From the NCBI GenBank assembly GCA_014529385.2, contig CM043971.1, forward strand, positions 97,496,485-97,560,484: a stretch of DNA of 64,000 nucleotides, read 5' to 3'. How positions within the stretch are numbered: the stretch's first letter is position 1; each line of letters begins with the position of its first letter. Positions 45,251-61,932 of this stretch are shown in pieces. The stretch is from Adiantum capillus-veneris. Lineage: Eukaryota > Streptophyta > Polypodiopsida > Polypodiales > Pteridaceae. The notes under the pieces were generated by a model that was given only the letters and a program-made list of their open reading frames with translations, was not told where the DNA came from and made no database searches. A program made the position numbers and the translations under genes.

Positions 45251-46837
45251 GAATAAGTTTGCACAAATAGCATCTCTTGATCTTAGATTCTGGAAAGACA
45301 GAATCATACGAAGAAACTATGCATCACGAATCCAAAGAAGAATGGATGAGGAGCATGCAAGTGGAGATGGACTCACTACATCGCAACCAAATATGGAATC
45401 TCGTTGAGTTGCCTAAAGGTAAGCAAGCACTTCAAAACAAATGGGTATACAAGCTGAAGGAAGAAGAAGGTGGGAAGAAAAGGTACAAGTCTAGGCTTGT
45501 GGTAAAGGGTTTTCTCAAAAGAAGGGTATTGACTTCAATGAAATATTTTGTCATGTTGTAAAAATGAACTCAATTAGGCTTGTCTTAATCCTTGTGGCTG
45601 CTCATGATCTAAATCTTGAGCAAATGGATGTAAATACGGCATTCCCTCACAGTGACTTAGAGGAGGAAATTTACATGCTTCAACCAAAGGGGTATGAAGT
45701 AAAAGGTAAGGAGAAAATGGTTTGCAGATTAAATAAGAGCTTGTATGTTTTAAAGCAAGGATCAAGACAATGGTACTTGAAGTTTGATTGATGGATGTTG
45801 GATCATGGATTCACAAGATGCAACTTGGATCACTGTGTCTACACAAAGAATTTGGGAGATGGGAAGTTCATCATCCTAATGTTGTATGTTCATGACATGC
45901 TGATTGCAAGTGCTAACATGCAGGACATCAAAGATCTAAAAGAGAAGTTGTCTAAATCTTTTTCAATGAAAGATTTAGGTGTTGCAAAGAGGATACTTGG
46001 TATGAAGATATCAAGGACGAAGAAGACAATAAAGCTATCTCAAGAGGATTACATCAAGAAGGTACTAAAAAGGTTTGCAATGCAAAATGCAAAAACAGTT
46101 TTTACACCTTTGGCTAGTCACTTTAAACTAACCAAGGATATGTGTCCAAAGACACAAGAAGAGATAGCCTATATGTCTACAGTTTCATATGCTACAGCGG
46201 TAGGTTCTCTTATGTATGCTATGGTCTGGACAAGGCCAGACATTGCACATGCAGTGGGAGTTGTAAGTAGGTTCATGGACAACCTAGGTAAAGAGCACTG
46301 GCAAGCTGTGAAGTGGATACTTAGGTATCTAAAAGGGACAACAACAAATGCTTTGTATTTTGGAGGAACTGATATTTTTCTAGAAGGGTATGCTGATGTA
46401 GATATGGCAGGTGACAAAGATACTCAGAGAAGCACTACTGGCTATGTCTTCCACGGTTGGAGGCACAGCAGTAAGCTGTGCTTCAAAGCTGCAAAAAGTG
46501 ATCTCACTTTCTACCACAGAAGCAGAGTATGTAGCAATGACGGAGGCAGAAATTCTGTGGCTTCACAGATTCTTAGAAGAGCTTGGATTCAAACAAGACA
46601 ATTGTTGTCTTGTACAGTGATAGCCAAAGCGCTATCCATCTTGCGAAGAACTCAGCCTTTCATTCAAGGACAAAGCACATTGAGGTGAGATATCACTCCA
46701 TACGCACTCTTTTGGAAGAGGGACAACTAAAGCTAGGAAAGGTGCATACAAGTGAAAATCCTTCATACATGTTTACAAAGGTGGTCAACAAGGAAAAGTT
46801 GACCTTTTGCTTATCTTCAATCGGCATTCAAGGATAA
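45250..46837 (+). pseudogene. Ty1/copia RT and RNase H fragment
   Basis: Broken frames carry a copia RT: EEWMRSMQVEMDSLHRNQIW, LPKGKQALQNKWVYKLK, QMDVNTAFPHSDLEEEIYM, and the catalytic box as YVHD, so one catalytic Asp of YVDD is lost. Next come LGMKISRTKKTIKLSQEDYI, SYATAVGSLMYAMVWTRPDI and RYLKGTTTNALYF. RNase H follows across two frameshifts: YADVDMAGD, KVISLSTTEAEYVAMTEAE, and SDSQSAIHLAKN. At least three frame changes and a stop are present. Gag, protease and integrase are missing on the left. The fragment is dead. Confidence 0.9.
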
Positions 46838-46880
46838 GAAGCCAGGATGGAAAGCAGGTTTGGTTTGGAGATCAGCCTCC

Positions 46881-46891
46881 AAGTGGGAGAT
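46881..46891 (+). promoter_or_regulatory. Copia polypurine tract
   Basis: AAGTGGGAGAT directly before TGTTAAGTATGG, the standard arrangement at the 3' end of copia elements. Confidence 0.8.
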
Positions 46892-47613
46892 TGTTAAGTA
46901 TGGAACCTGATTTACCCTTGTAATTTTTTGTGTTAAAAAACACACATTTGTAAGGCCCCCACTATGAGGAGAAGCCATCGTGTGTGAAGAAAATAACTCG
47001 CCGGAAAATAAAATCACTCGTCCGAATATTCCTTTTCACCAGAATATTATGGTTGGACGATGGCCGAAAAGTGGTCGGTCAGTTGGCCGATTGGCCGGTA
47101 GTCAATGGCCAGTGGTCGGTGGTCGGAAGTCAATGGCTGGTGGGCGGTGGCCGAATTCAATGGCTGGTGGCTGAATTCAAAAGCGGACTTATCTTCTCAA
47201 GGGCGGCCACACATGGGTAGATTGGAGGGTTCGATTTGGATTTATCTACACAAGGGCGGCTACACATGGCTGCCTCTCATGAGAGAGGACACCTTTTTGG
47301 CCTATAAAAGGAGGCCATTTCTACACACATATATAGTGTGAAGTTGATGCAACAAGGTGGGTGTGAGGTGGTGAGAGTGAAGCAAGGCAGGAGCTCCAAA
47401 AGGGTATAATCCCTTTGTAACCCTCTTCTTGTTTTGAAGTACTAAAGCCATTGAGTGGCTGCTTTCCCGTGGAAGTATCCCACATTGAGTGAACCACGTA
47501 TATCGTGTGTACTCTCTATCTCTCTCTACTCTACAATCTCTTGTGTGTGTAAATTATCTCTCTCCATTAAGTAATCTACTCAATTATCTACTTAGCTACG
47601 TCATATTTCCTAG
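46892..47613 (+). mobile_element. 3' LTR of the copia fragment
   Basis: It starts TGTTAAGTATGG after the purine tract and contains TATA box TATAAAAG at 47303-47310. The first about 490 bases match the truncated LTR at 20634-21195 with many differences. The right end is uncertain; TTTCCTAGCA near 47613 is a candidate because it ends in CA. Confidence 0.7.
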
Positions 47614-48486
47614 CATAAATAGTTTCATGTGTCTTTATGCTATGAAGGTCAGTATGATACATATGCTACGTGTGCTTAAATATGCAGACCCTTTTATGAG
47701 TAGTCATCCCCTATTGCCCCAATATCTGAACCCGAATTTGTACCTCAGCAAATCATTTCAAGACATTGCATCATACACATGTGTGTGTTTAAAGTGCTAG
47801 GCTCAGTAGATCAAGGCGTGGATCTACCTGCAAGGTCGTCATTGTCTTGTTTTGCTATGGGAGATGCAACTTCAGGGAGTACTTTACGGTCAGTATCTTC
47901 CTCTCTCCTTGGTTTGGGCCAGACCCCAAATGTACTTGTGCTCTGATGACTATGTGTGCGCGATGGACAAGGGTGCAGGTTTGATGCATACTACTGCTTG
48001 CGCTGTGTGTTTTTATATGTACTATCAGAAGCGCTTCATATTGCTCACGCTCCCTGTGATTAAAGTGAGCCCATGTGCCTACCTCAGCTTGGAGAAATCC
48101 CCCTATGCTTAGTATTATTACTATCCAATTTTAAAATCTTTCCAATTTAAGGTTTTATTCTTCACAGCTCCAACCCATGAGATCATTAACTCTTACCATG
48201 TGCCCAGAATCCATCAGAACTTATTCCCATGAAAACCATCGAGTACACTTGTGTTATAGCACCAGGGTGAAATGCTTTATTTCTTGACAAAAAAAATTTG
48301 GATACAACCATATGCAAAACCATCTCTACAAGTATGGCACGAAATATTCACAAAATCTTCCCGAGAATTGTTTTATATTGTTCCTCCACTGCTACCTTTG
48401 ACTGACGGGGTATGTCCGACTGATTTCTGCATGAGTAAAAAGTTACAAGCATATTAACATGGTTCAGTACATTCATGTAATCCATG
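47614..48486. other. No gene recognised
   Basis: Several short open frames on the plus strand (for example 47852-48112) show no domain I know and are not conserved elsewhere in the window. Confidence 0.5.
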
Positions 48487-48564
48487 TGTGTGTGCATGTG
48501 TGCGTGTGTGCATGCGTGTGTGTGTGTGTGTGTGTTTAAGTATGTAAATCCCCTCATAATCGAA

Positions 48565-52583
<4,019 letters not shown>

Positions 52584-52584
<1 letters not shown>

Positions 52585-53261
52585 CCCTCCCCCATCCCTA
52601 AGGAGAGGATCCACTTGGTGGAGGATGGTCCACCAAGTGGACCAATCCCCCACCAATTGTAGTAAATGCTTCCTAAAAATTTCAATGTTTATAGCTCCAT
52701 CACTTGTACTGTGTTAAAAAGGTTTAGATGCGAGATTACTCATATGTAGTGTGTTGAACCGAATTTAGATGTAAGAATACCCAATTGTTTTATGATAAAG
52801 AGGTCCTCTAGGGAGGAGAGTAAGGTACTATGAAAACTACGTACGTGATATCTCATGATTTTGGTTGATGTCACTCCAAATTTGTGGATTATGTCGTCAT
52901 GTTGGTTACTATACAATACTCCGATCCTACAAGATAAATATCACTTGAAATTCCACACATGTTCGAGTGTGGTCATTGAATATATGGATTATAAGTAAAC
53001 ATGTAGATGCTTGATCAATTTAGGAGCTGAGAGCCCCGACCCATCCCTTTGGATTGGGTGGATCAAGCTAGTAATAATGTAACTTGTATTAGAGAGTAGG
53101 CAATCCAATTCTTAGGGTATAAATACCCATATCCTGACGAAGATCGTTTGATTGTAGTAAGGATAAATTGGAGTAGCTATATTATTATCTAATATATTAT
53201 CTAATTTTAATTGTTAAGTATGGCACTAGTCCGATCAAAGACTAGTAGGGAAAAGGAATGT
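52584..53261 (+). other. Unique spacer between the two 4-kb copies
   Basis: It holds a hairpin at 52610-52641 (13-bp perfect arms TCCACTTGGTGGA and TCCACCAAGTGGA, 6-base loop). A TATA-like GGGTATAAATACCC lies near 53119. The right end reads TGTTAAGTATGGCA, like the start of the copia LTRs. It resembles LTR-type sequence but no partner was found. No coding region. Confidence 0.4.
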
Positions 53262-56052
53262 GTGTTTAAGTATGAAAATCCCCACATACTTGACAATTGT
53301 ATTAAATAATATATTAAATAACAATATTTTAAAACAAGATGTCATCAACCTCAATTATCATTTTATATACACCAATAAAACATTATGTATCTAATGGATA
53401 ATACAGTCATTTAGATCAAAAATTTGATCTTTAATCACTACAATATAATATCTTAGTGTTGCATCTCTATGTGCCCACCCTTTGGGATGAGCTTGCACTA
53501 CATCTACATGAAGAAGGATCCAGCTGGTACATTGGATGATCTTTTGTTTACTGCTGCATTTTTCCTTGTAATCCCAAGGAAAGAATCTCTTACCTATCAC
53601 CATCCAAGAAACACAAGCCTGTCAGAGCTGGCATTACTTGGGAAGACAGGTCTCAACGACTCCCTCCCCTTGTTATTGGTGTCAAAAAATGAGTCCCTAA
53701 TTTATGCTAATGTTTGCATCTTTTAATTCCAAAAAAAAACGGACAGCATCTCCTTTGTATTTTGAACTAATTTTTAAAAGTCTAGTCCACTGCCATCTCA
53801 TCCGAGACCCTCACGTGAGGATTAAGGATTTATTTAAAAACATTGTAGTATGTTTAAAGTAAAGTACTAATACTAAATTCAAAAGTTATGCATCTATTAA
53901 ACAAGGAAAAAAATGTTGAAAAGCAGTTCCTATTACTATATTTACAAGGTGAATAAACTCAAAGCTCTAGCATTACATAAAAGGATAGGTGTCAATAATC
54001 CCTTTCTCTTGTTGTTTGTATCAAAACTTATTAATAAATTCACCACTAAACAAAGGTTAAGTATGTTGATTAGTAGTCATAAACCCTTTCTTTCAAAAAA
54101 ATTGGACCGCATTTTGTTTGTATTTCAGACAATATTTCAATAGATCCAATAGTGGACATCTCAGAAGAGACCCTCACTTGAGGATTAAGGCATCATTATT
54201 CAGAAAAGGCTAGAATCAATTTGGTCAAGACAGAAGAGAAACTCATGCCTTGTATGTCCCAAGCCATATCTCCTTGTAAAAGATTATTTCTTGCCATATA
54301 ATTCAATACATTCTTAAGCTAAAAAAAGGAGGAAGCTCGACTAGGGTAGCAACCAAAATACACAAGCCTTTTCATTTACCGAATTACAACCATAATTTGA
54401 GATATCTTTGGAAATGGATCCCAAATTAAGTCTACCAAACCATGCTAAGAGGCGAATGTTGAAGTCACTCTATAAGGCCATCATAAAAAGCAAGTCAGAA
54501 AAGGTTAGTCAGCAAAGGTTACCCACATGTTACTCAAGATCCAACATCCACCTACATGTCAATATGTCTAATAAATCCAAAGAGACAACATATTATAATA
54601 TGATTATCCAATAGCCTGTGGTTTCAACTCCCAAGAGGCTTTGAAATTTCAACCCACAAAAAACCGTGTAAAAGCCCAACTCGAAGTCCATGTGAAGCAT
54701 AAAAATTGTGCAAAAATTAGAAAGAGTAGCAGCTACACTATTCAGGATCTTTCTTCCCCGATATTACTATTATGATTAGTATCGCTAGCTATAGCAATAG
54801 GATTGATTAGATCCTTCAAAGGCCAAGAACATTATGTTCCAAAATATAGCAATAATAATCTGCAACACGAAATGTTAGTAAGTTGAAAGGCTAAACGCGA
54901 GCAACTAGAAGTCCAGCAAGTTGATAGTATACCAAGAGAGACCGAATACCATTATTTCTTGCACATTGACCTGCATCATGAAAACTAACCACCCTATTCT
55001 GATATGTTGCTATGTCATGATAGACTTTCATACACAAGTTACTGAGATGGTGGCAATCTGAGGTGAGCCTAACAAGCCAAGTTTCCCGACATAATATTCC
55101 TTAAATTCAGCACAAAGGATCCAATTGTTGTGTGGGAGTTTGTGTGTGGTGTTGTATGAATGAGAAAGCCTACCGGCCATAGGTAATTAAACCAGTCAAG
55201 CCATTGATCATAAAGGGGTGGGACAAAAAATCCACGAAACCTCGTCATGAAATCTATCCCACATGCAAAAAGTGAATTAGCCAATCATTGTCGGGCCTAA
55301 CTTCATTTTGGAGTACCCATTTTCCTAAGGTTAATAACAATTCATAAGCTAAACTATGTATATAAAAGTTTTTTGCAGCATTCCCTTTGTATCTGCTCAG
55401 TCGTTTTAAAAAAAAACTAGTCAATGTTATCCCCCACGAGACCCTCACATGAGGTTGTATGCAAATCCGGTAGTGACAATCAAATCCACAAACAAAGGGT
55501 GTTTTTTTCTTTCAGGTCTATCCAGCTTTGACTCATTCATGATTCAATCTCTATAGCATTTGTCATAACATGAGAAATAAAACCCTCAATACATTAAGTT
55601 TCAGTTGATTTTAATTAAATGTCAAAACACAAACCGTGTACACTTTCTGCAATTCATGAGCAGAAAAGGAATCTACCCAAAATTTAAAAAAAAACCATAA
55701 ATGTAGTACTGAGTAGGTGCACGTGCACCTACCTGGCATGTTGTCCATGTTGGTATGGCCTACAAATGTAGATTTTGAAAAAGCCTCAATAAGTATACAT
55801 GATAGCCAACTATAATGTATGTTGCCCAATCCCATGTGTGATGCCAATGAGGTCGATACTATGGCCGATGAATGTAAAACCCAAGTGGTCTGTTGCATCT
55901 CGCCAGCATGGGAAAAGAGAGTGAAAACAAAATTCATGAAGAGGTTTGTTGAACCAAATAACTCTGTAGATAGCTTCAATCAGGAGTAAAGCTAAACATA
56001 AATTATCATCCTTCAAGCATCTTTGTGTGTATGTGTGTGTGTGAGAGAGAGG

Positions 56053-56093
<41 letters not shown>

Positions 56094-56252
56094 TCCAAAG
56101 TTCAGCTTGTGTCTGCAGTTTCAATCACCTTGAATATGCCAAGTCACAAGAAAGTTACCCTACATTTTTTACAGAGAACGTATCCTCTGCAGATAGCATC
56201 AGCCAGGAAGAAAGCCGAACATAGCTTGCCAACTTTCAAGCACCTATGTGTG

Positions 56253-56325
<73 letters not shown>

Positions 56326-57040
56326 ACATATACCCGAACTGTCTCGCAAGGAGCGGATTGAGGAGTATGGTCTGCTGAGGTGTAGGGAATCAGTATAGAG
56401 TATCAATTCTCAAGGATAGGGATTGAGAATGCATACCATACTCCTCTTTGTAGAGCGTAAGAACGCTCATCAGTTTGGTGCCATGTATTAACTTCCTCCA
56501 TGTGGGTAAACGGCTATATACATCTATTTTTGGAAGAGGATCACTCCCAAGAACAAGTGTTCACACTGCTATTCTTGGATTTTTAGATAGGGATCTTGTA
56601 TTTGAGGTGATATATGGGTTGGTATTCATAAGAAAATTTCTTAAATTAGTACGCCGAGTAACTTGCCAAAAAAAGGCCATCACCTGTTGATGTGGGTGAG
56701 TACATGGGGCCCAACTAAAGAAAGATCATACCCATAGAGTGATTTGATAGGTTCAAACCAAAACGATGCCATAGGCCATTATGACAATTCATGTGTGTAG
56801 CGGATACTGCAAGTCAGAGCACCCAAGTTAAATGTTCAAAGGATTTTGTGATTGCAAGTGAAGCTCCCAAGTTAAATGTTCAAAGGATTTTGTGATTGCA
56901 AGTGAAGCTGCACGCTTCTCTTTTGGAAGGGCGATATTCTTTATGGGAGAGATAGGGAGAAAGATGACCGTCAATGTGCATGCATGTATAGACTGCATAG
57001 ATCTCTCATATACTAAGGGTATAAACAAACTATCACATTT

Positions 57041-57126
<86 letters not shown>
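53262..57126 (+). repeat. 4-kb repeat, copy B
   Basis: Tandem partner of copy A, with several indels (for example about 48 bases missing near 53690). Its left part keeps an open frame of 85 codons (53469-53726) that is broken in copy A. The modules at 53805, 54168 and 55438, the perfect palindrome at 55713-55732, GA/TG tracts (56042-56090, 56256-56324) and the final TG tract (57042-57126) are in the same order as in copy A. Confidence 0.88.
55713..55732. repeat. Perfect 20-bp palindrome (copy B)
   Basis: GTAGGTGCACGTGCACCTAC equals its own reverse complement and contains CACGTG. The other two family members have one (51140) or more (17912) changes. Confidence 0.95.
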
Positions 57127-57128
<2 letters not shown>

Positions 57129-57371
57129 GTTATTTACATATATTACCCACAAATGAATATATACGTTTTCAAAGACCAAGGTACCTAAATAAGTACAAGG
57201 TTTCTTATACAAAACAAACTTAGACAGCGTGATTTTGTACAAATGAATATCAACAGGTTGGTATAAGACACCATCCAAAAGAGGAAAACTCCTTCACAAA
57301 GTTTGAACTAATTGTGCCAATCTTCCAAACAGTAAAGCACCAAAAAGCTGAACCAAAGAGAGTAGCCCTCA
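57120..57371. repeat. Left copy of a 255-bp direct repeat
   Basis: It matches the last bases of the window (63746-64000) with scattered substitutions, starting after a TG tract at ATTACCCACAAATGAA and ending at AGTAGCCCTCA. On the minus strand both keep a frame of 38 codons ending at the same TGA, but most substitutions change the residue, so it is probably not coding. Confidence 0.9.
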
Positions 57372-57544
57372 CGTGCACCCATAGAAAACAACACAACATT
57401 CTGTTAGCATTGGCTCTGTATGCAGGTGATGCATGGGCGTCCTAGTTGTTATCCATGTCACAAAGGTACAACTTTTTTGTGCAAGTAAAGAGAAATTTGA
57501 AGAGATGTTGGTAGCCAATTACACCATCATAAACAAACCTTTAC

Positions 57545-58440
57545 CAGTCTGGTATACTTGTACTGGTACTGGTACTGGTGTCAGATCTTCAGTGCTAGTA
57601 CTGGTAGTACTGGTATTGCTATACCGCTATCCTGGTATATTAGTACATTAGTACTGGTATTAGTCGTAGTCTTCCAATGCTGGTACCGGTACTCGTAGTG
57701 CTGGAACTGATACCGTTATACTACTATATTGTTATACTAGTATATCGGTTCCCAAACATTTGTCTATGTCGAGAATACCAAAAAAATGAAGAAAACTAGT
57801 AGTTCTATACTTGAAAATAGGAAATAGGTAATTCTATATGAGTCTTGCAAAGAGCCGGTGTACTGGTATTGATGTAGGTCTGGTATATTGGTTCTAGTAT
57901 TGGTACAAGTTTTCATATTTTTAGTGCTAGTACCAATACGGTTAGTCTTGGTACTGAAATTGCTATATTGCTAAACAGGTATACAGGTATACTAGTATTG
58001 GTACTAGTCCCAGATTGTCAGCACTAGTACTGGTTCTGGTAGTACTGGAACTGGTGTTGCTTTACTACTATACTAGTCTATTGATTTACTGGTACACTGG
58101 TTCCCAGACATATTTCCATGCATCAATTACTATAATGAATGTAAAACTAGGAGTTATATACTCGGAGAAGGGAAATAGGTAATTCTACACGAGTCCTGCT
58201 GAGAGCCAATGTATTGATATAGATACAGATTTGATATATTGGTACCGGTACAAGTACTAGTCTTCATATTTTCAATGCTAGTACTGGTACCAGTAGTATT
58301 GGTTTTGAAAATTCTATACTGGCATATTAGCAATGGTACTAGTTTCAAACTATCCATTCTAGTACTGGTGTTGGTAGTACTGTTATACTGGTCAACCAGC
58401 TGGTAACGGTATTCAACTCTCAGAGGGTTAACTCCATCAA
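57545..58440. repeat. TACTGG-type minisatellite with a 352-bp higher-order unit
   Basis: The stretch is built largely from degenerate TACTGG, TAGTACTGGT and TATACTGGTA words. Superimposed is a longer unit: the sequence from GGTTCCCA at 57747 is repeated from 58099 (offset 352), including GGAAATAGGTAATTCTA in both. It is diverged and AT-rich, with no gene. Confidence 0.8.
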
Positions 58441-59805
58441 GCATATTCCCTACCTATGTGTTAACGACATTACTTCATTATATCTAACCTAAACAGAGGC
58501 CCAAGTTAACCACTTCCAGTGTTTACAAGAGGAAACCTTATTAATAAATCAATCCTCTGGTTGGTGCCAAACTATGCAAGGACAAAGTTACATACCAAAC
58601 CAATAGGTCCACAATACCAAATGGTTTTCATCACCAAGTGTTATGAAGAACGTCATCCTCAGGCGTCAGCTTTATAAGGCACCAAGCAACCAGCTTAACA
58701 GGCTACAATACCCTCATTAATGTTGAAACTACCCAAGCCAAGGATAGGACTGAATATCCATAACAACTGGAAATCCTTCATTTAAGAAAGGGACATACAA
58801 GCAATGCCGCTGATACAACTTTGAACCTCAATGTTTTCACAAGTAATTGAAAGCTCTCTTACAAGAGCATACATCGTCCAAGACACAACAAAAGTGACGT
58901 TACAAACTGAGTATGAGGAATAGCACCATAATCTTAATCTAATCAAACTTTACCATTCATACAGCAGTAAATACTAAAAAATTAACAAAAACATGAGTTG
59001 CCATACATGTCCTTAATGTGCATGAGAAACCAATCCGAGAAAAAACACCATCATTCTGTCTGACAGGAATCCATTTTAATGCCAATATTCACCTCAGATT
59101 TAGTCGGAGCAGCCAGCTCCACAATGGCCTGCTTCCCCTTGCCTTTAGCCATAGATCTATTACTTGATAGTACCAACCAGTAGTCCACGTCATAGAAAGT
59201 GCTACTATGCAGATAAATACATCAAGGAACACATGCACACATTACCAATGCTAAGTGAGCTAAAAAAGCTCACCTTTTATAGGGTTTAGAAGCAGGTAAC
59301 ACCTTCTTCATGGTAGTAAAGCGGGCCCATCCACAGTAAGTTACTAGAGTAGTGGTGCGCCATCAGGTACAGAGGCAAACATAGGGAGGAAGAAAAAGGA
59401 GGTGTTATGGAGCAAGTGGTAGCCAACTGTTAGTACAGAACAACAGTCCCCTACACTAGTTGTGGAGTTAAACTATGTTGCAAGTTTACAGAATGGAGAG
59501 AGCGCAAGAAGAGGGAGCCACCATGGTTTTGCAGAAAATGCCAGGGAATGCAGAGCCATGAAACCCACATACCCTCATGACATTAATTCCTACAAGGTTA
59601 GGTATCTATACGACCCCACATTAGTCAATACAAGCTCCTATCCCTGCAAGGGAAAATTTCCCCTTTATTTTACATGGTAAAGATACCATAAGGTCCTCAA
59701 AACATTCTTTATCGGAGCCAGTTGTACACTCTGGGCATCCCCGGCTAGTAGTCCAAGCAAAATAAAAATTAAAGAAATTACATTCAAGCTAGAACTAACC
59801 ATAAG
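58441..59805. other. No gene recognised; one short minus-strand frame
   Basis: No conserved domain. On the minus strand near 59151-59050 a short ATG frame starts MAKGKGKQAIVELAAPTKSE, with GAG-GTGAAT as a possible splice donor. It could be a first exon but nothing downstream supports that. The rest contains only short chance frames. Confidence 0.4.
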
Positions 59806-59850
59806 AGTGTGTGTGTGTGTGTGTGTGTGTGCGTGCGCACGCATGTGCGC

Positions 59851-59893
<43 letters not shown>

Positions 59894-59911
59894 GTGTGTG
59901 TGTGTGTGTGT
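59806..59911. repeat. (TG)n tracts
   Basis: Two TG tracts (59806-59832 and 59855-59911) with GC-rich interruptions, just past the 3' end of the decayed RT element. Confidence 0.95.
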
Positions 59912-59949
59912 GCACGTGCGTGCACCCACCCATACCCATGCACATACCT

Positions 59950-61600
59950 AATAAGGTAGTACACCCATTAGGTACGGGCCTACTTCCTGATTGCAAAGAT
60001 AAATAGGATCTATTTTGGCTCCTGGCCAGTTATTTAAGCAAATTGCTTTTGTTATACTAGTAACAAGTTCACTCCGTAGAAAACTATTATTACAAAATTT
60101 ACATATCAACTTGTTGACTTCTTTATAGGCGGAAAAGTTTTTCGTATATGAGTATATTATTAGTAGCAAAATACCCAAGCAAGTGTTACGCACATTTTTT
60201 ATAGGTCTGTTACTTTTCCTTTTTTAGACGAATCCAACAGGGTTAAGTGACAAATTATCCTACTTCCAAAAGAAGCATGTAGTGTATTGTGCAATGTAAG
60301 GAGAGTGAAGTCGAATTTCCATGTTCAAAAAGCAGGTTCTTTTAATTATAGTTCTACCTTCTACCTCCACTTCTTCTAGATAGGTAGGCTCTATCAAGAG
60401 GCAAGGTGGTTAAATCTCACTCAGGTAGTCTTTGAAGTTCTGATTGTTTATACTTAATAAATCATTCATGAATCTAAATGTGCTATTGAAGATTGAAAGT
60501 AGTTTGGCCTCCTCATAATGTTTCATTTTTTAATACAACCATTTGTATTCAAATAATAATAAGTATAGATTGTACATTATAGGTGAGCACGAGAATCCCA
60601 TAGGAATTCCCTTCTTTTGTCTATAGCAGTTTGGCCCTAATTGGATGAAGCAGTTCTACAATATCCATTTAATTACCATAATTAGAGCAGTTTTGTCAAA
60701 GCATTGCAATGGCTTTTTTACATAACTTTTAAGCCAACAAGGTGTTCTAACTAGTGAGATCTTTTCAAACCCTTGTGTTTTTTTGTTGGAAAAGGCCATG
60801 TTGATAATATCTTCAAGCACTCCAAGAAGGACGTCATTCCCTGAGAGAGGAATATTTTCATAACATTGTGTAATATCAACGATGAAGATATAATAGATAT
60901 CCGTAGGTAGGTTGATAAACACCTCTGATGAATTCCTAGCAAGCCAAAAAGTACAACAATCTATACCACTGAATCTTTTAAGATCCATCTTCCTTTTTGC
61001 ACAAAGATTGCCACCTCTGCCATGACTAGGTTTAGGCAAGAAGTAATATCTTTTGTAACATAAGAAAAAATATAGTTTGAAGCATCGAAAATCCATCTGA
61101 ACTTTTGTTTGTGTTTTTTAAAAGTTGGAAATAACACGGGAAGCTTATTTGAAGCTCCATTGTACCCCATATTGCCCAAATCCCTTAGCAAGGCTAAGGC
61201 CACATCCTTTAATGTTTCATTCACCTTTCCAAATTCATTTCCACCCAACCTTACCAGGGCAACTTCATAAACCAACTTTTTACAAATACTTAATACAGTG
61301 TTAGCCACTTTATCAAGGCCAACAATAAACCAATTACAAGCCATCTCATGACAATCTTGCATAATTTTTGGGTTGACCCAAGTCCTATCCAAGATGAGCC
61401 ATTTATATGGCAAAAGACTAACTTTTTGAAAAAAGACTGCTTTGAGTTTTTCAATCAAATCGTGTAGGATCTGCTGCTCCAGTTGGAGCTTTACGGCTAA
61501 GTCAGCCAGACAATCCAGTAGTGCGGACAGTGCCATTCCAAGATTAAGAGGTTTTATAGGTATGTGATTCAAACCCATACCAAGTAAATCTCAAAGAGAA
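59950..61600 (-). pseudogene. Decayed Penelope-like reverse transcriptase
   Basis: Minus-strand reading with several stops. In order: DKVANTVLSICKK (about 61300), LPVLFPTFKKHKQKFRWIFD (about 61130), a frame change, DITQCYENIPL (about 60870), GFEKISLVRTPCWLK, KKGIPMGFSCSP (about 60600), and the catalytic region as FRFMNDLLSINN (60469-60461 covers Met-Asn-Asp, so the first of the two Asp is lost). A C-terminal part to 59950 contains EVNKLICKFCNNSFLRS. The ADK-like block, the short PTFKKHK block and GIPMG with (I/M)-D-D are the pattern of Penelope-like RTs and unlike LTR or LINE RTs. No GIY-YIG endonuclease was seen. Family placement is inferred from motifs only. Confidence 0.6.
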
Positions 61601-61932
61601 GAAGTCTTAATAATAGTTAGGTTTGTCGTACAGACATGCATACCAAGTAAACCAAAATCCTTGCAATAAGCGGTAAATTTTTTGAAGTTACACTAAAAAA
61701 TAAGTTCATGTCTAAGAAATTCATTTGAGTATACAAAACACTTAATAGGATCATAATATCTCCAACCAAACACCATATTTTCAATCATAGAATGATTACC
61801 ATATATTAGATCAAATCATTCAACAAAAATTGATTTTGGTGAAAAGAAATCAAAAATCCTATTGTGAAATGACAATGAATGAAATTTACACTACAATCCC
61901 CAGTTTTGCTTGGTAGACAGCGCCTCCTGATC

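Noticed and set aside
57120-57371. Possible conserved 38-codon minus-strand exon in the 255-bp repeat
   Set aside because: Most differences from the second copy change the amino acid, the opposite of what a maintained exon would show.
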